A DNA stretch of 64,000 nt from Tetragonia tetragonoides (GCA_038025085.1 CM076142.1:1029501-1093500); one strand, 5' to 3'; positions 10,560 through 22,087 are shown, counted from the first letter of the stretch. A program made the numbers and translations. Notes: generated by a model not told the origin, from the sequence alone.

Positions 10560-12325
10560 AGGATTAGAAATAAAAGCTGGTCAAATTATACTACAAAAAT
10601 ACATCCTCAAAAAAATAGATAAATTTGAGGATAAAATTGAAGATATGAAACAATTTGAAAAATTTTTAGGATGCCTTATGTATGCTTCTGATTTTATAAA
10701 AGATCTAGCTAAATTAAGAAATCCATTACAACAAAAACTTAAAAAGAAATTAGTTGGACTTGGATGGCAAATGACTCTAAGATTGTTCAAAACTTTAAAA
10801 AGTTATGTAAGAATCTTCCGGTATTAACATTACCTACTGATGAAGATAATTTAGTTCTTGAGACAGATGCTAGTAATGAACATTAGAGTGCAATGTTAAA
10901 AATTAAAGAAGGAGAAAAACTTTGCAAATACTGTAGTGGGAGTTTTAATAAAGCCGAATGCAACTATCCTACTATGGAAAAAGAAATTATTGCAGTCATT
11001 AGAGGAATAGACTAATTTCTAAAATTTCTAGCACCAAAAATGTTTTTAGTAAGAACTGATTGCAAATGAATACTTGATTTTGTTAAAAAGAATTTATCTC
11101 GTATGCAAGCGCAATGGAGGCTCATGTGTTGGCAATTATGGCTTAACCAGTTCTCTTTCACTGTGGAACATATACAAGGCTCAAAAAATTCTCTAGCTGA
11201 CAGTTTAACTAGAGAGTTAGCTAATGGCGAGGAGAAATCAGAGACGAAACAGACATCAGTAAGAGAATGACTATGTAGCGCTAACACAAGCCCAAAAAGA
11301 TGTCCTTAAGACAAAAATATCAAGAGCTTTGGAGTGGGTATCACCCTCTAGCAGATCACTCTCAAACATTCTAAAATATCTCGCAACCAATCGTTCTCGA
11401 TATGGAATGCTGAGACTTAATAGTTATATGGTACAGAGATTTTTAAGTTTTGAGTTACAAGTTAAGATTCTTCAGTGTCCTCTTGGTATACATGATAAAA
11501 TACGAAACCATTTAAAAGATAATTACTTCCGGGAGTGGTACGCCGAAGTAGTTAATCGGAAAACCTCATATTATGATATGTGGGAAACATGGACTAGATT
11601 CATTGATTATCCTGATAATACTGGAATAGCTCAGCTCTCAATAGCAGCCAACACCATCTGGGCAAAAGACGAATTATTGAAACCATGGGATTATGGAATG
11701 ATTTATTGTTTCCAAGAAGTGCCTAAACCTGATGGACCTCTCTTCAACAAATTTACAAAATTTCAAAAAAAAAATTTAGGAGAATTTATCAAGTTAGGCA
11801 GAAGGATTTAATACGGGTTAAAGTAGTAAACGCCATGATCGAGATGGAAGAAGAAAAGATCAAACCAACACATTACTTGATCAAACTCCTTGACCCCAGG
11901 CATTACCCAACTTGCCAACTTGAGTGGATTAGTGTCAAGCAAACAAAGATAAAAAATCCTACTGAAGCTAGAGGTGTTGGTTTCTTTCAAATTGCAAAAC
12001 AAACCTGATCTTTAGTCCAAAGTGAATATAAACATATTCATTATGGAAACACTACTCTTATTTACCCTCCAAAGTGGGAATAATACCTTAAAATAGAAGA
12101 AAAAGAAACTGATTCCCTATACAAATATCTTGAAGAAATTGAAGCGGGAAAGTTTTTATCTGAAGAAGGAAGACAATACTTATTTGAAACATATATGTGT
12201 TGGGATCAAGAATATGCAATTGGCATGGTTGATAGTATTAATGAAGATTATGATGACGATGATTATGCTGATTGGGAGAACCAAATTGGAGATGAAGGAA
12301 TCCAAAACATGATGATAGAATAGGC
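10560..12325 (+). pseudogene. Endogenous Caulimoviridae-like remnant (reverse transcriptase end, RNase H, downstream ORF)
   Basis: Plant pararetrovirus polyprotein remnant. From about 10565 the translation resembles the end of a reverse transcriptase, including a GCLMYASDF-like connection segment. A frame change falls near 10760. RNase H follows at about 10855-11270, with TDAS, YPTMEKE and a late LADSLTR motif in the expected order. That frame is broken by stops at 10884 (TAG), 11013 (TAA) and 11067 (TGA) and ends at 11268 (TGA). An overlapping frame then stays open from about 11260 to 11811. It encodes a Trp/Tyr-rich product I do not recognise, and continues after a further frame change near 11800 to a stop near 12006. 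An acidic tail segment runs to about 12321. No coat, movement or protease region lies upstream, so this is a 5'-truncated, inactive copy. The genus within the family is not resolved. Confidence 0.75.
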
Positions 12326-13274
12326 CTCATGTCTCATGCTATTCTGAAAAGTATTTGTATTATTATCAGAAAAAAAATCCACTACTAGCAGGAAAAATCC
12401 ACTATTATAAGCTTTTACTTTATTTCATGTCAAGAGTGTAATAATGGTAGAGTCGAAAACATCTTCTACAGTAGGAACCCTATGTAATTTTCTCTATAAA
12501 AAGAGGAGTTGATGCAATGTGAAGGGCAAAGTCTCTTGGGCATTCTTGAATACTGAAGAGAAAAAATTTGGCTACACAAACCTTTCTCAGAATCAAGTTT
12601 CTCTAAGAGAACGAAACAATCTACAGACACCCTTTTGTAGTATTGTAAGCTTTCAGTTTTCTTTTGTAATCTTTTCTCAGAAGGGAACGTTATCCTTTCG
12701 AACCGTATATCATAAATAATATGAGTTATTGATTTAAGCCTCATCATTCTTGTCTATATATGCTTAAAGACTACGGTCCGAGGTAGGAAACGAAATGGAT
12801 CTGTGCTGTGCCTGATCTAAGGAATGGGTGGTTGAGATTAGCAACCTCTAGAATTCTGGAAGGTATAAAGAATACCAGAGAATTCATTACCAACTAAGTT
12901 CAGGTAACAGTCGAAACTTTTTAATTATATGTTTTATGTGTGAAGCATGGTGGGCCTTTAACCATAGAATACATATTATGTGTGGTATAAGTAGTAGATT
13001 ATGATAATTAGTACCATTAAAAGTCATTAATTAACTTATAAATGTGTTTTAAATCATTTCGTAAATTACTTAGCATAATTTTATTAAAATACAAGTACTG
13101 TATTAAATATGCTGTTATATTAATATTTGGTCTATTATATTTTAAAGTTATTACTGATAACTATTGGGTCAAAGGGAAAAGTAACCAAAAACATCAAGAA
13201 CTAAATAGCAAATAAAAAGCAAGTGTGTGGGAACACTATTCCACCACACAATATTGGATGTAGCAAATCTCATA
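12326..13274. other. Probable viral non-coding tail, then AT-rich spacer
   Basis: Directly downstream of the viral frames lies a non-coding stretch with a TATA-like box at 12495, then AT-rich sequence up to the right border repeat. By position it may be the large intergenic/leader region of the integrated virus. I did not find a clear initiator-Met tRNA primer site. Confidence 0.4.
12495..12503 (+). promoter_or_regulatory. TATA-like box, candidate pararetroviral promoter
   Basis: TATAAAAAG in the context CTC-TATAAAAAG-AGGAG follows the last viral-like frame by about 170 bp. This is where caulimovirids keep the pregenomic RNA promoter. Support is positional and motif-based only. Confidence 0.4.
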
Positions 13275-13369
13275 GGCAAAATAGTTTATTCACTCATCAA
13301 TTTATGTTAATAGAAGTGTTTATGTGATACACTAAATAAGTTAAAAGGATTTTATCCAAAAAAAAAGAA
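13275..13369 (+). repeat. Right ~95 bp direct repeat bordering the viral remnant
   Basis: Near-copy of 10457-10553 in the same orientation, with the same GGCAAAATAG start and GTGATACACTAAATAAG core. The two copies bracket the whole caulimovirid-like block and its flank. Confidence 0.85.
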
Positions 13370-13776
13370 GTTAAAAGGAAGACATCTGACGTGTCACAAT
13401 CTTAGTCGTTGGTTTCCTCAATCTATCCCCGTTGTCACGCACGTGTTGATGATATTTTAGCTATCGAAGGATTAACCCTTATGCCCTCAACCCCAACCTC
13501 TTTTAATTGCCATTTATATTTGGCTGTCCTGTATCTGTCTGTATGTGGCCTCACTCATCAATAAACACCGATAAAGCAAAAGGACTGAAGGAGAGAGAGA
13601 GCATAAAAGACATTCCACCCCCTTGCGTCTCGAGCTTCACTTGTACGCAGTTTTCATTTCACGCTCTCTCTTTTTCGCCTTTTTCTCTCTCTCTCACTCT
13701 ATCTTCTCGCTCCTATAGTCCTAAATTTTCTCTCCTCGCCCATCTCATCTCCGATCATTTCGGACGCTCTTACACC

Positions 13777-13781
13777 ATGGT

Positions 13782-13845
<64 letters not shown>

Positions 13846-15813
13846 ATATATATATCGCTGTTGCTTTTCCTTGTAATTTATTGTTTTTTTTTATTTTATT
13901 TTTGTTTCATTTAGAATTATGCTGTTTGATCTGCGATTTACTGGGTCTTTTATGCCAAATGAAACCACTGAAAATTTAGTACCAATTTCTGATTTTTTTA
14001 GCACTAGACGTGGATCTGTTTTTGTTTGTGCTATTAACGACTCTTATTGTTTGAAGCTCTAGCTGTTTTAAGTACTAAATTGTGAGAATTAAATTTTTTT
14101 ATTTGATTTGTATGTTAATTTTTATTTTATTTTTTGATAGGATTTGTATGTTAAATTTGATTTTATGGGTTGTCATCGGGTTGCCTAGGTTTCATCAACA
14201 GCATCAGGGCACTGGATGATATGCCCTAGGTTGCAATTTTATGGGATGTATAGCTGTAATTTGAACCTCTTGTTCCAGGGTTTTGTTTGTATGACCTAGG
14301 TAAAAGTTGTTGGATCATGTGCTTTGTTCTGGATCAGTTTGGATTTCATTTACTAGGTATATTAGCAAATGTGATTTTGGTGTATCGGTGGTTTGTTGAT
14401 ATCTTGAGTGGTGGTGTGTGAGATTTTTCGTAGTGGTGATACTTAGCTCGTTGTGATTTGCATGTTGTTACTCTTGATTGCTCGTGGGGCTGTTTGAAAG
14501 TGTAAGTTTACTTGTAATGGCTGTTGAAGACACTCTTTGAACATTGGTAAAGTTCGATATAGTTGTTCAATGGGTTTGAATGTCATGAAGAGATGATTAC
14601 ATATTTTAGTTTTCTCCAGATTCAGTTTAACAACCCAGGTGAACCTGTCATGCTTAAGAAAACCTTGATCACAATGAAAATGGGTGACTGATTTTGTTTT
14701 TTGTTGGTTTCTTATGAGCGATATGTTTGGAGAATCTTTAAGCCCCGACCTAATCAACAACCAAGGACTTCGATGCATTTGAATTTGACAATGGAGAAAG
14801 TAGAGGCCTGCATTTCATAAAAATGAATATGAAATATGAACTTCGGCTCATATCTGGACATGTATCTTTACTAGATGTTGTTGTAGGCTTGTGGCAGCTG
14901 ATTGCTTGTTTGTTCTCAATAGAATTTTCCTCTGTAGCGTGTACATCAAGGGATTACTGGGGACTAGGAGTCAATGGCTTAATTTGTGAGAGCCTGTTTT
15001 CATATGTAGTCTTAATATCTTAATAGTAGTGTGATGTAACTAGGAACCACACAACCACTTTATTTTATAACTGATTGTGTAAATAAGATAGTGGGTCCAA
15101 AATCAAGACTGCCAAAGTCATTGGGGCGGAGTTCGAAACTTTGGGAACTAAATCCCGCTGGCATTCTGACATAGGTCTGTGTTTGTGAATTTGTCATCAA
15201 CCTGCTTACTTGAATGCCAGCATGCACCTGTTTGCACATTTTTTGGCTCATTTGCTGTTCATGATTCCAGTTGACTATTAACTTTGTTTTACACAATTCA
15301 CAGGCCAATGCAGCATCAGGGATGGCTGTGCATGATGATTGCAAGCTGAAATTTATGGACCTGAAAGCAAAGCGTACTTACCGCTTCATTGTTTATAAGA
15401 TTGAGGAGGAGCAGAAGCAGGTTGTTGTTGAAAAGGCTGGAGAGCCAGCTGAATCCTACGAGGAATTTACTGCAAGCCTTCCTGCTGATGAATGCCGCTA
15501 TGCTGTTTATGATCATGATTTTGTAACAGAGGAGCATTGCCAGAAGAGCAAGATCTTCTTCATTGCGTGGTAATGTAATAATGTTGCTTGCTTGTACATT
15601 GTGTCCCCCCCCCCCAAAGATTGCCAAACATGTTTTTGACTCTTGCTTGTGTATTCATGAAGGTCTCCTGACACGGCTAGGGTGAGAAGCAAAATGATTT
15701 ATGCCAGCTCAAAGGACAGATTCAAGAGGGAATTGGATGGTATTCAGGTGGAGCTGCAGGCAACTGATCCAACCGAGATCGGTCTTGATGTTATCACTAG
15801 CCGAGCCCGCTGA
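13777..15813 (+). CDS. Actin-depolymerizing factor (ADF/cofilin)
   Basis: ADF binds G- and F-actin and drives filament severing and turnover in the cytoplasm. There are three exons: 13777-13779 (the ATG alone), 15304-15569 and 15663-15813, giving 139 residues, the normal plant ADF length. Exon 1 ending right after ATG is a recognised plant ADF feature. Exon 2 opens with ANAASGMAV, where Ser6 is the conserved regulatory phosphorylation site. It contains the YRFIVYKI strand, the [13 protein letters not shown] segment and KIFFIAW. Exon 3 holds [18 protein letters not shown], the actin-binding long helix, and ends in TSRAR. The 5' leader (about 13600-13776) is CT-rich. Intron 1 is about 1.5 kb and opens within 4 bp of a long CT repeat. 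The product looks complete and functional. Confidence 0.96.
13784..13855. repeat. (CT)28 microsatellite followed by (TA)n at an intron donor
   Basis: The CT run spans 13784-13839 and passes into a TATATATA run to 13855. It begins four bases after the GT of the ADF intron 1 donor. Plant 5' introns can carry CT-rich enhancer-like tracts; here the link is inferred from position only. Confidence 0.9.
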
Positions 15814-17578
15814 ATTCAATGGGCTAGTTGTGAAATTGCCCCCTATTTTTTTTAATGTGCACTGTGGTAACATGAAAAGAAAATGGCGTTAATAGTTTGT
15901 TGATGGCGAATGCTGGATGTTATATCGCTTAAGTTGTCTAAGTTTGACCTTGAGATCCTGTGGCTATCCACATCAGAATTCACATTTACATTGTTCATTT
16001 TTTTTTCTTTCAATGGCTGTTGGTATAGTATGGTTCAACATGGTAGTATGTATCATTTGTGCAATGGACAGCATATTTTGCGCTGTTAGTTGAAATGAAA
16101 GATACTGGATTTGGCTCTAAGCTCTTTCGGTTCTGCCATTTGTGTTAAACCTCGTTGGTAGCCCGGTATTAGGTTTCTATGCTCTTCTGCTGGTGAAGTT
16201 GGCTTTTAATTAGTTCATTGGTGAAGTATCTCTTGTAACTTGCGTTTGGATGCTTTCTTGAAAATTTCTTTGTTGATGGTAGCCTGTAGATTACCATTTT
16301 TTTTGTTTCCTGCTCTTCAGCCTCTAATACTCTTTGACCTTGGTGCAAGTGACGTGGGTTCCTCTTTTTTTCAGATTACCATACTGAAAGAGAGAATCCA
16401 CTGCAAGTAGGATTAGAGTGATATAGCCTAGTAGACAGAATGACAAATCATGTACTAATTCAGTGATCTGAGGCTTTACAAGTAGGATTAGAATGACAAG
16501 TCTGGTCCGAGTATGCACCAGCAGCGCCACACCGCGATGGAGTATTGGCTTGTGGCTCATGTCCGTGCACTCGTGGAGGATGGCTTTGAACTATGCTGCT
16601 GATGTCCCGTTGGTTTGCATGACTGTCATGGTGAGTTTGTGTAGAGTGTGGACGCTCGATTGGGGGCACCGGGGCAATGAGGTACTTCTTTCTTCAAATG
16701 AAGCGCGAAGCCATATTTCACTCTCTGAGTAGTTGACAACTTTACATCGAGCATAAGAGCAAAATGACTAGAGCATGATTTGTGTGATTCTTAAATCGAA
16801 GTTTCTCTGTATAGGTGTCTGCAAACAAGTCTTACGACCCAAAGCAAGTGTCGCGGCACATAGACTAATGCCCTCTTCAACGGAATGGTGCGGGACGGAT
16901 TGGAACGGCGCGGCGCAGTTAATTCAAAAAAATGTGAGATAAAATGAAGTACAGAATGCGGAACGGATGGAACGGAACGGAACGAAATGCAGCATAGAAA
17001 CGATGAAAAGAACAGGGCCTAATAAGTGTAGTTAATATTAACGCTGTTTAATAACATGACTCGATTGTTCTTCATTTTTGTTTATTGTGATTTGTGAATA
17101 AGAAATATTGTATTGCCTTAGTGGCTAACTATAATAGAAGGGATAACAGTAAAAGCGTATATATAATTGCATTGAAAATCTAAAATGACACTACTTTGGA
17201 TAATAAATGAGAGGTCCAAAATGTCAATTAGTTTGGATTAGACATAAATGTATATTCACATTAAAGACGGGCAAGTTTCAAATATAGAACCAATACGGCT
17301 AATAAAGAAACTCTAATATGCAAGTCACGCAACAAAAATCCTCTCACAAACAAAGAATGCAATGGAACTCGTGTAAAGACTCGTCATGAACTTGTAGCTT
17401 GGGCCCTTAATGGAAGAACTTATTGATAATAACGGATAAATCGTTGCTTGCAACGACTTTGATCCTCGAACAAGATCGAACTCTCCACCTCATATACGTG
17501 TAGCTCAAATTCAACGTTTTCTTCACCTTCAAACGACCTTTTTGATTCCTTCACGTTCATCACTCTCTTGTGTATGAT
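15814..17578. other. ADF 3' flank and intergenic DNA
   Basis: The first ~300 bp is probably ADF 3' UTR. A stretch near 16860-16990 is unusually rich in GGAACGG-type words. A 79-codon frame at 16493-16732 lacks motifs, and I do not treat it as a gene. Confidence 0.5.
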
Positions 17579-17586
17579 GTCTCAGT

Positions 17587-18155
17587 TAGGGATGTAAATG
17601 GATTGGATTCGGATCGGGTGAAGCATCATCCGCTCCATCCGCGAAATCCATCTAATCAATCCGCTCCATCCGTCATCGGTGAACCATCCAATCCATATCC
17701 AATCCATCCGTCATCCGCGGATTAGTGGATGAATCGGGTGCTTAACGGTTTATGGACTAAAAACAATGAATACACCCAACTATAATAAAACTTTTAGTAG
17801 TCAAACAAAATTTCAACTCATATACGATTGTTTTACCTTCTAACAATAAAAATAACACAATTTAGTTTAAATAATAACAATACAAATTAGAAAATAAGTA
17901 AATTAAACTAAGATGTAAATATAACATAGGTTTGATATCTTTTTTATATAGTTATTTTGCACTTTTATATCTAAACGGGTGACAGATGGATTCGCAGATC
18001 GGGTTAGCGGATGAGCAATCTCATCCATCATCCGCTCCATCCGTTATCCAATCCATCCGTCATCCGCTCCATCATCCATTTAATCGGGTTTTCATCCATA
18101 TATTCGGTTCGGATGGAACGGGTATCCACGGATCATGAATCCATTTACATCCCTA
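17587..18155. mobile_element. Non-autonomous hAT element (MITE), 569 bp
   Basis: The ends are a perfect 18 bp terminal inverted repeat, TAGGGATGTAAATGGATT at 17587-17604, with its reverse complement at 18138-18155. An 8 bp target-site duplication GTCTCAGT lies at 17579-17586 and 18156-18163. The TAGGGATG start matches the Ac-type hAT terminus, and an 8 bp duplication is the hAT rule. The interior has no transposase frame. It carries many subterminal ATCCGCTCCATCCG-like words on both flanks, which in active hAT families serve as transposase binding sites. The perfect TIR and duplication suggest a fairly recent insertion. Confidence 0.93.
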
Positions 18156-18163
18156 GTCTCAGT

Positions 18164-19692
18164 ACTAAAAATAGTGTGCTTGGATGACAATTGCGAGTTT
18201 TAAATAGGGCTTTTGTACATATTCTCAGCCCTAAACGTGTGGATATTTGGATTAGAATGTGATTCCCCAAAGCACTAATGGAGATAGGCGCGATAAATTC
18301 CTCTCAGTCCTTTCGATGTAAACGTCATAATGGATTGAGAGGAAACTAGTTTCGAGTTGTTTGCGTGTTTTTGCTCATAGTCTACTCACCGAGTGTTTCT
18401 TTGGGTTCCGTCTCTAACGTTTAAATCCCTTTCTCTTATGTTTGTTTCTCCGACGTTTCTCTTTGGGAGTAAGGATTTATGGTGTGATCTTCGATCTTTG
18501 CCCTTATTTATTGTTCACCTAGATCTAACTCATGAACTACTCTATGGGCCTTGCATCTCACTTGTAATAAGTTATTTATCGATCTTCATGTCTCGATAAT
18601 ATAATGTTGAGCTTCATCATCTTTATAATGTTATTTAGTATATTACAATCGCACATAAAAATGTATGAAGAGTATGACTTTAATAAAATAGGTACATGTA
18701 CAAGCTAAATAACTAAGCATTTATAAGACGCCGTGATTCGTCGACTAATTTGTTGCTTTATTTGTGCTTGAGGTTAAATTTCCAATCCGATTGTATGATG
18801 ATCTCTTACGGGTCCTCACTCAAGGCAGTGTTAATTAGGTGTTTCAACCCCTAATTAGTTTAAGCACCATTGCTAAGTTAAAACACGCTGCAAACTTTTT
18901 AACTATTTATCATTCACGTAATTCTTACACCTTCGACAAAATGAGGAAGGGCGTGGATATCTTCTACAATGTCATTATGTTTTGAACCTATGTTTTGTGG
19001 ATAACCGTCTTCATGATTCACCTGTTGTTCCTAGTCCCTACCTTTTACTTGTGTTATTCCAAGATGAATTAATTCTCAGTTATTAAACTTTTCTCTTCGT
19101 TAACTGTGCCCCTCGTTTAACCATTATATTACCATTGCGATGACACTCTGATTAGTATTCTTCCCACTTTCATATACCCTAACTCCAACTTCTTCTAATG
19201 GGGCCAATTGTCCTTATGAAATCCTCCAACACCCTCCCCATGAGTCCCCAATATGAGGCAAAAGGGGTAGATGAGCTTAAGGAAAATGTTAAAATCAAGA
19301 CTTAAAGAGTTTAATTAACATATTAATTTTCTTCTTGAAATGTTTTGGTGAACTCGTTGTCAAAAAAATTATCATTTGATGAACTTATTTGGTAGCAAAA
19401 GTAGAGCTTAAACTTTTATTTATTTCAATTTGTACCCAAATAATTAGAGAAATCAATACACAAATCAAGCTAATGCAATACAAGGTATCCATTTTAATGT
19501 GACCGATTAATAGTTATGACTTATGTGAAATTAATTCACGAAAAATTGGTGTGAGATTTCAAAATTCAAAAATTCAAGCATCCTCAATTTTCATGCCAAA
19601 TCGTATAAATAAAAACTTTAAGCGCGATACAACTCCCACCTTTCCCGCTTAACATTCAAGCTAACCCAAAAATTTCAGACCCTCTTACACTG
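18164..19692. other. Intergenic region, no gene seen
   Basis: AT-rich DNA with frequent stops on both strands. A 68-codon frame at 18393-18599 has no recognised motif. The rightmost ~250 bp is probably distal H2B promoter. Confidence 0.5.
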
Positions 19693-19877
19693 CCAGGTCA
19701 TCAATCCGCACCAAAGCAAATCCACCCAATAGCAAAACCCCACGAATAACACACCACAATAACACGTTTCGTCAAACCCCCAATTTCCCTTTACCCCTTC
19801 TCATCCGTTAGATTTTTATTTACCCAAACCATACATAATCAACGAACCACAATAAATCCAGGTCAGCAATCCGCACC
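19693..19877 (+). promoter_or_regulatory. Duplicated 20 bp upstream module of the H2B promoter
   Basis: CCAGGTCATCAATCCGCACC at 19693-19712 recurs at 19858-19877 with one change (T to G), 165 bp apart. Each copy contains AATCCGCAC, which resembles the reverse complement of the plant histone octamer core. CCAAT occurs next to both copies (about 19726 and 19890). Role inferred from conservation between the copies and position upstream of a histone gene. Confidence 0.55.
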
Positions 19878-19915
19878 TCCCTAAATCATCCAATAAAATC
19901 AAACCCCCTTTTCCC

Positions 19916-19923
19916 TATAAATA
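19916..19923 (+). promoter_or_regulatory. TATA box of the H2B gene
   Basis: TATAAATA lies 130 bp upstream of the H2B ATG. A CT-rich leader follows it. Confidence 0.75.
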
Positions 19924-20052
19924 CACTTCAACCCCATTTTGTTTCTCTCATCTCCAAATCAATCTCTTGATTCTCTCTCCTATTTTTACACTCTCTCTCT
20001 TTCATCCCATCCACAAACCCTCGACCTTCCGTTTATTTTCTATCTCCTAAAA

Positions 20053-20517
20053 ATGGCACCCAAAGCCGAAAAGAAACCCGCCGAAAAAAAGCCGGCCGCC
20101 GAGAAACCCGCCGAGGAGAAAAAAGCAGCCGCCGCCGCAGAAAAAGCTCCGGCAGAGAAGAAGCCAAAGGCCGGGAAGAAGCTCCCCAAGGAAGCCGGCG
20201 CTGCAACCGGCGACAAAAAGAAGAAGAGGACGAAGAAAAGCGTCGAAACATACAAGATCTACATCTTCAAGGTTCTCAAGCAAGTCCATCCTGATATCGG
20301 AATCTCAAGCAAGGCGATGAGTATCATGAACAGCTTCATCAACGACATTTTCGAGAAGCTTGCTCAAGAATCTGCCAGACTTGCTCGTTATAACAAAAAG
20401 CCAACAATCACCTCTCGGGAGATCCAGACTGCTGTGAGGCTTGTGTTGCCTGGTGAATTGGCAAAGCACGCTGTTTCTGAAGGGACTAAGGCTGTTACCA
20501 AGTTTACTAGCTCTTAG
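20053..20517 (+). CDS. Histone H2B
   Basis: Core histone, intronless, 154 residues. The first ~60 residues form a long Lys/Ala/Pro/Glu tail with repeated AEKKPA and EEKKA units, typical of plant H2B. The fold starts at about [17 protein letters not shown], continues with [19 protein letters not shown] and the [21 protein letters not shown] helices, and ends AVTKFTSS, whose lysine is the conserved monoubiquitination site. The upstream in-frame ATG at 19939 is not chosen. It lies only 16 bp past the TATA box, and the MAPKAEKK start matches the family. The tail is coded with GC-rich codons, unlike the AT-rich flanks. Confidence 0.97.
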   Translation: MAPKAEKKPAEKKPAAEKPAEEKKAAAAAEKAPAEKKPKAGKKLPKEAGAATGDKKKKRTKKSVETYKIYIFKVLKQVHPDIGISSKAMSIMNSFINDIFEKLAQESARLARYNKKPTITSREIQTAVRLVLPGELAKHAVSEGTKAVTKFTSS

Positions 20518-21413
20518 GTTTGTTGTATTTGATTAAGTTTTTTTTTTTCTTTTTTTTTCTTTTGTGATGGAAATCAAATTAAGGTAGAAGTTTTAGGGTT
20601 TGGTTTGTGGGGAAATGGTTGAGAGGATAGGTGGTGATGTGATGTTAATTGCTGGCTAATTTTGTTGTTAATGGAATGGAATAGGAGTCTAATGATGTAA
20701 GATACTACGATTCTGATCCTACAGTTCAATGAATATGAATATGTGTTTACATTGAAATTTCCAGATCTTATTTGTTTCTTTTGATTTTTGTTTATGGTTT
20801 GATTATGTTTGTGTTATTTTCGTTGTGAATCTCAAATCAATTTTTGCCTTGATGTATTGGATTGAAGAATTACTTTTGGTTTAATGCATTTGAACATAAA
20901 TAAGGACAATTATAATACTAAAAATTAAATCTTAATGCATTTGAACATAAATCTTAATGATGGAAGATACCATGGTTTATGGTAATGAATATGATCATAC
21001 AGTTGCGTTTACATGGTTTATAATCTGTTTTTATTTTGTTATCAATATCAACTCAATTTGTGCCACGATTGAGAATATTGGAAGTGCTTACTGGCGTCTT
21101 TCTGTTGGAGTTTTTATAGTACTTCGTATATGAAGCATGAGTTGGAATTGAATATATAGAAGATAAGATGTTCTTATTGCAATGTTCAATCAGAAACTAA
21201 AATGTGTTAACTCAATGCTTGTGATGCTCTTAGCTTTTGACAGTTACAAGTCCTGGAATTACATCTATGTAGAGTACTTGAGTAATTGATCACTAATCAT
21301 TGCCTAAGTATATATTAAGTCGAAGTGAAAAATTGTCGTAAAAAGAAAAGCAAAGCAAAGCACTTACATTGAACATAAATAAGCACGCACAATGGTAATA
21401 CTAAAAATTTAGG
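20518..21413. other. H2B 3' UTR and flank with internal duplications
   Basis: Holds the H2B 3' end. A word starting GAACATAAATAAG followed by AATACTAAAAATT occurs at about 20891 and 21370, and a TAATGATG-AAGATAC segment at 20690 recurs at 20956. No gene seen. Confidence 0.55.
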
Positions 21414-21998
21414 CTACGCCCCGAAAAGAATTGTGCTACTGGTGCTGGATCCTGCTCCTGGTGACTTGTTGAGATAATGATTAGTGATCCTGCGATTATA
21501 ATTAGTTGTAGTATTAGGGTGTTGGTGTTGGAGAGAAAAAACATAATCAGAAGCCCGGATGAATATCTTGGAGAAAAGAAAGAAGGGGGCAGAGATGAAT
21601 GCTCCAAAGGCAAGGGCGCGACGCGAGGCGGGGATGATGCCCTGGCGAGCAGACATGAGGCCTATGGCTAAGACGTCTGAACCGACATAGTTAGTGAATT
21701 CCATATTGGCATCGGTTACTTTAGATAAGGAGTTGAAGGAGGTTTCCCATAGCAGTGAATACAACCCAAACTTGCCGGCCACACGCGGCGCGTTTGCGCA
21801 CGCTGTCTTGAAAGGAAGACTGCTAGCAACACCGGAAAAGGTGGTGGCTTTGGTGAAGTGGTAGCAAAACCCACTCATGCCACCCATCGTATATGCTATC
21901 CCTACACTATCCATCGCTTCCCATACCACCGGAATTTTATGGTTTACATAACTTGGAACTCGCCCGCGCAGTCCTCCTTTTGATTCTGATTCATCCAT
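21414..21998 (-). CDS. Tim17/Tim22/Tim23 family membrane protein
   Basis: Family members form protein-translocation or solute channels in mitochondrial or plastid membranes. The single-exon product is 194 residues. Around residues 28-45 the sequence reads EAMDSVGIAYTMGGMSGF, the glycine-rich first helix. ANAPRVAGKFGLYS (about 67-80) matches the NAPR-x-GG core of Tim17-type proteins. GLMSARQGIIPASRRALAFGA (about 112-132) matches the last conserved Arg-Gln-Gly helix. The tail after residue 150 is polar and low-complexity and has no known match. The neighbours are unrelated. I cannot decide between a mitochondrial import subunit and a plastid or other homolog. The start at 21998 is the first ATG after a TATA box. 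Confidence 0.8.
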   Translation of the reverse strand: MDESESKGGLRGRVPSYVNHKIPVVWEAMDSVGIAYTMGGMSGFCYHFTKATTFSGVASSLPFKTACANAPRVAGKFGLYSLLWETSFNSLSKVTDANMEFTNYVGSDVLAIGLMSARQGIIPASRRALAFGAFISAPFFLFSKIFIRASDYVFSLQHQHPNTTTNYNRRITNHYLNKSPGAGSSTSSTILFGA

Positions 21999-22087
21999 CT
22001 CTCTTCCTCTTCAATTTATTACAGTACGATTTAACAGAAATAATGCTGAATGGCTCGACCCAATTGCGAGTCCTGGGTGGGCGCTTG

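Noticed and set aside
11329..11811. The 160-codon frame as a plant gene
   Set aside because: It overlaps and follows the pararetroviral RNase H remnant, and the neighbouring frames are viral, so it belongs to the integrated virus.
13507..13914. A 135-codon frame over the ADF leader
   Set aside because: It is created by the CT microsatellite (Ser-Leu repeat) and runs through the exon 1 donor.
16493..16732. A 79-codon frame downstream of ADF
   Set aside because: No recognised motif, and a competing frame on the other strand; not supported.
20033..20289. Several minus-strand frames of 71-80 codons
   Set aside because: They are antisense shadows of the GC-rich H2B tail.
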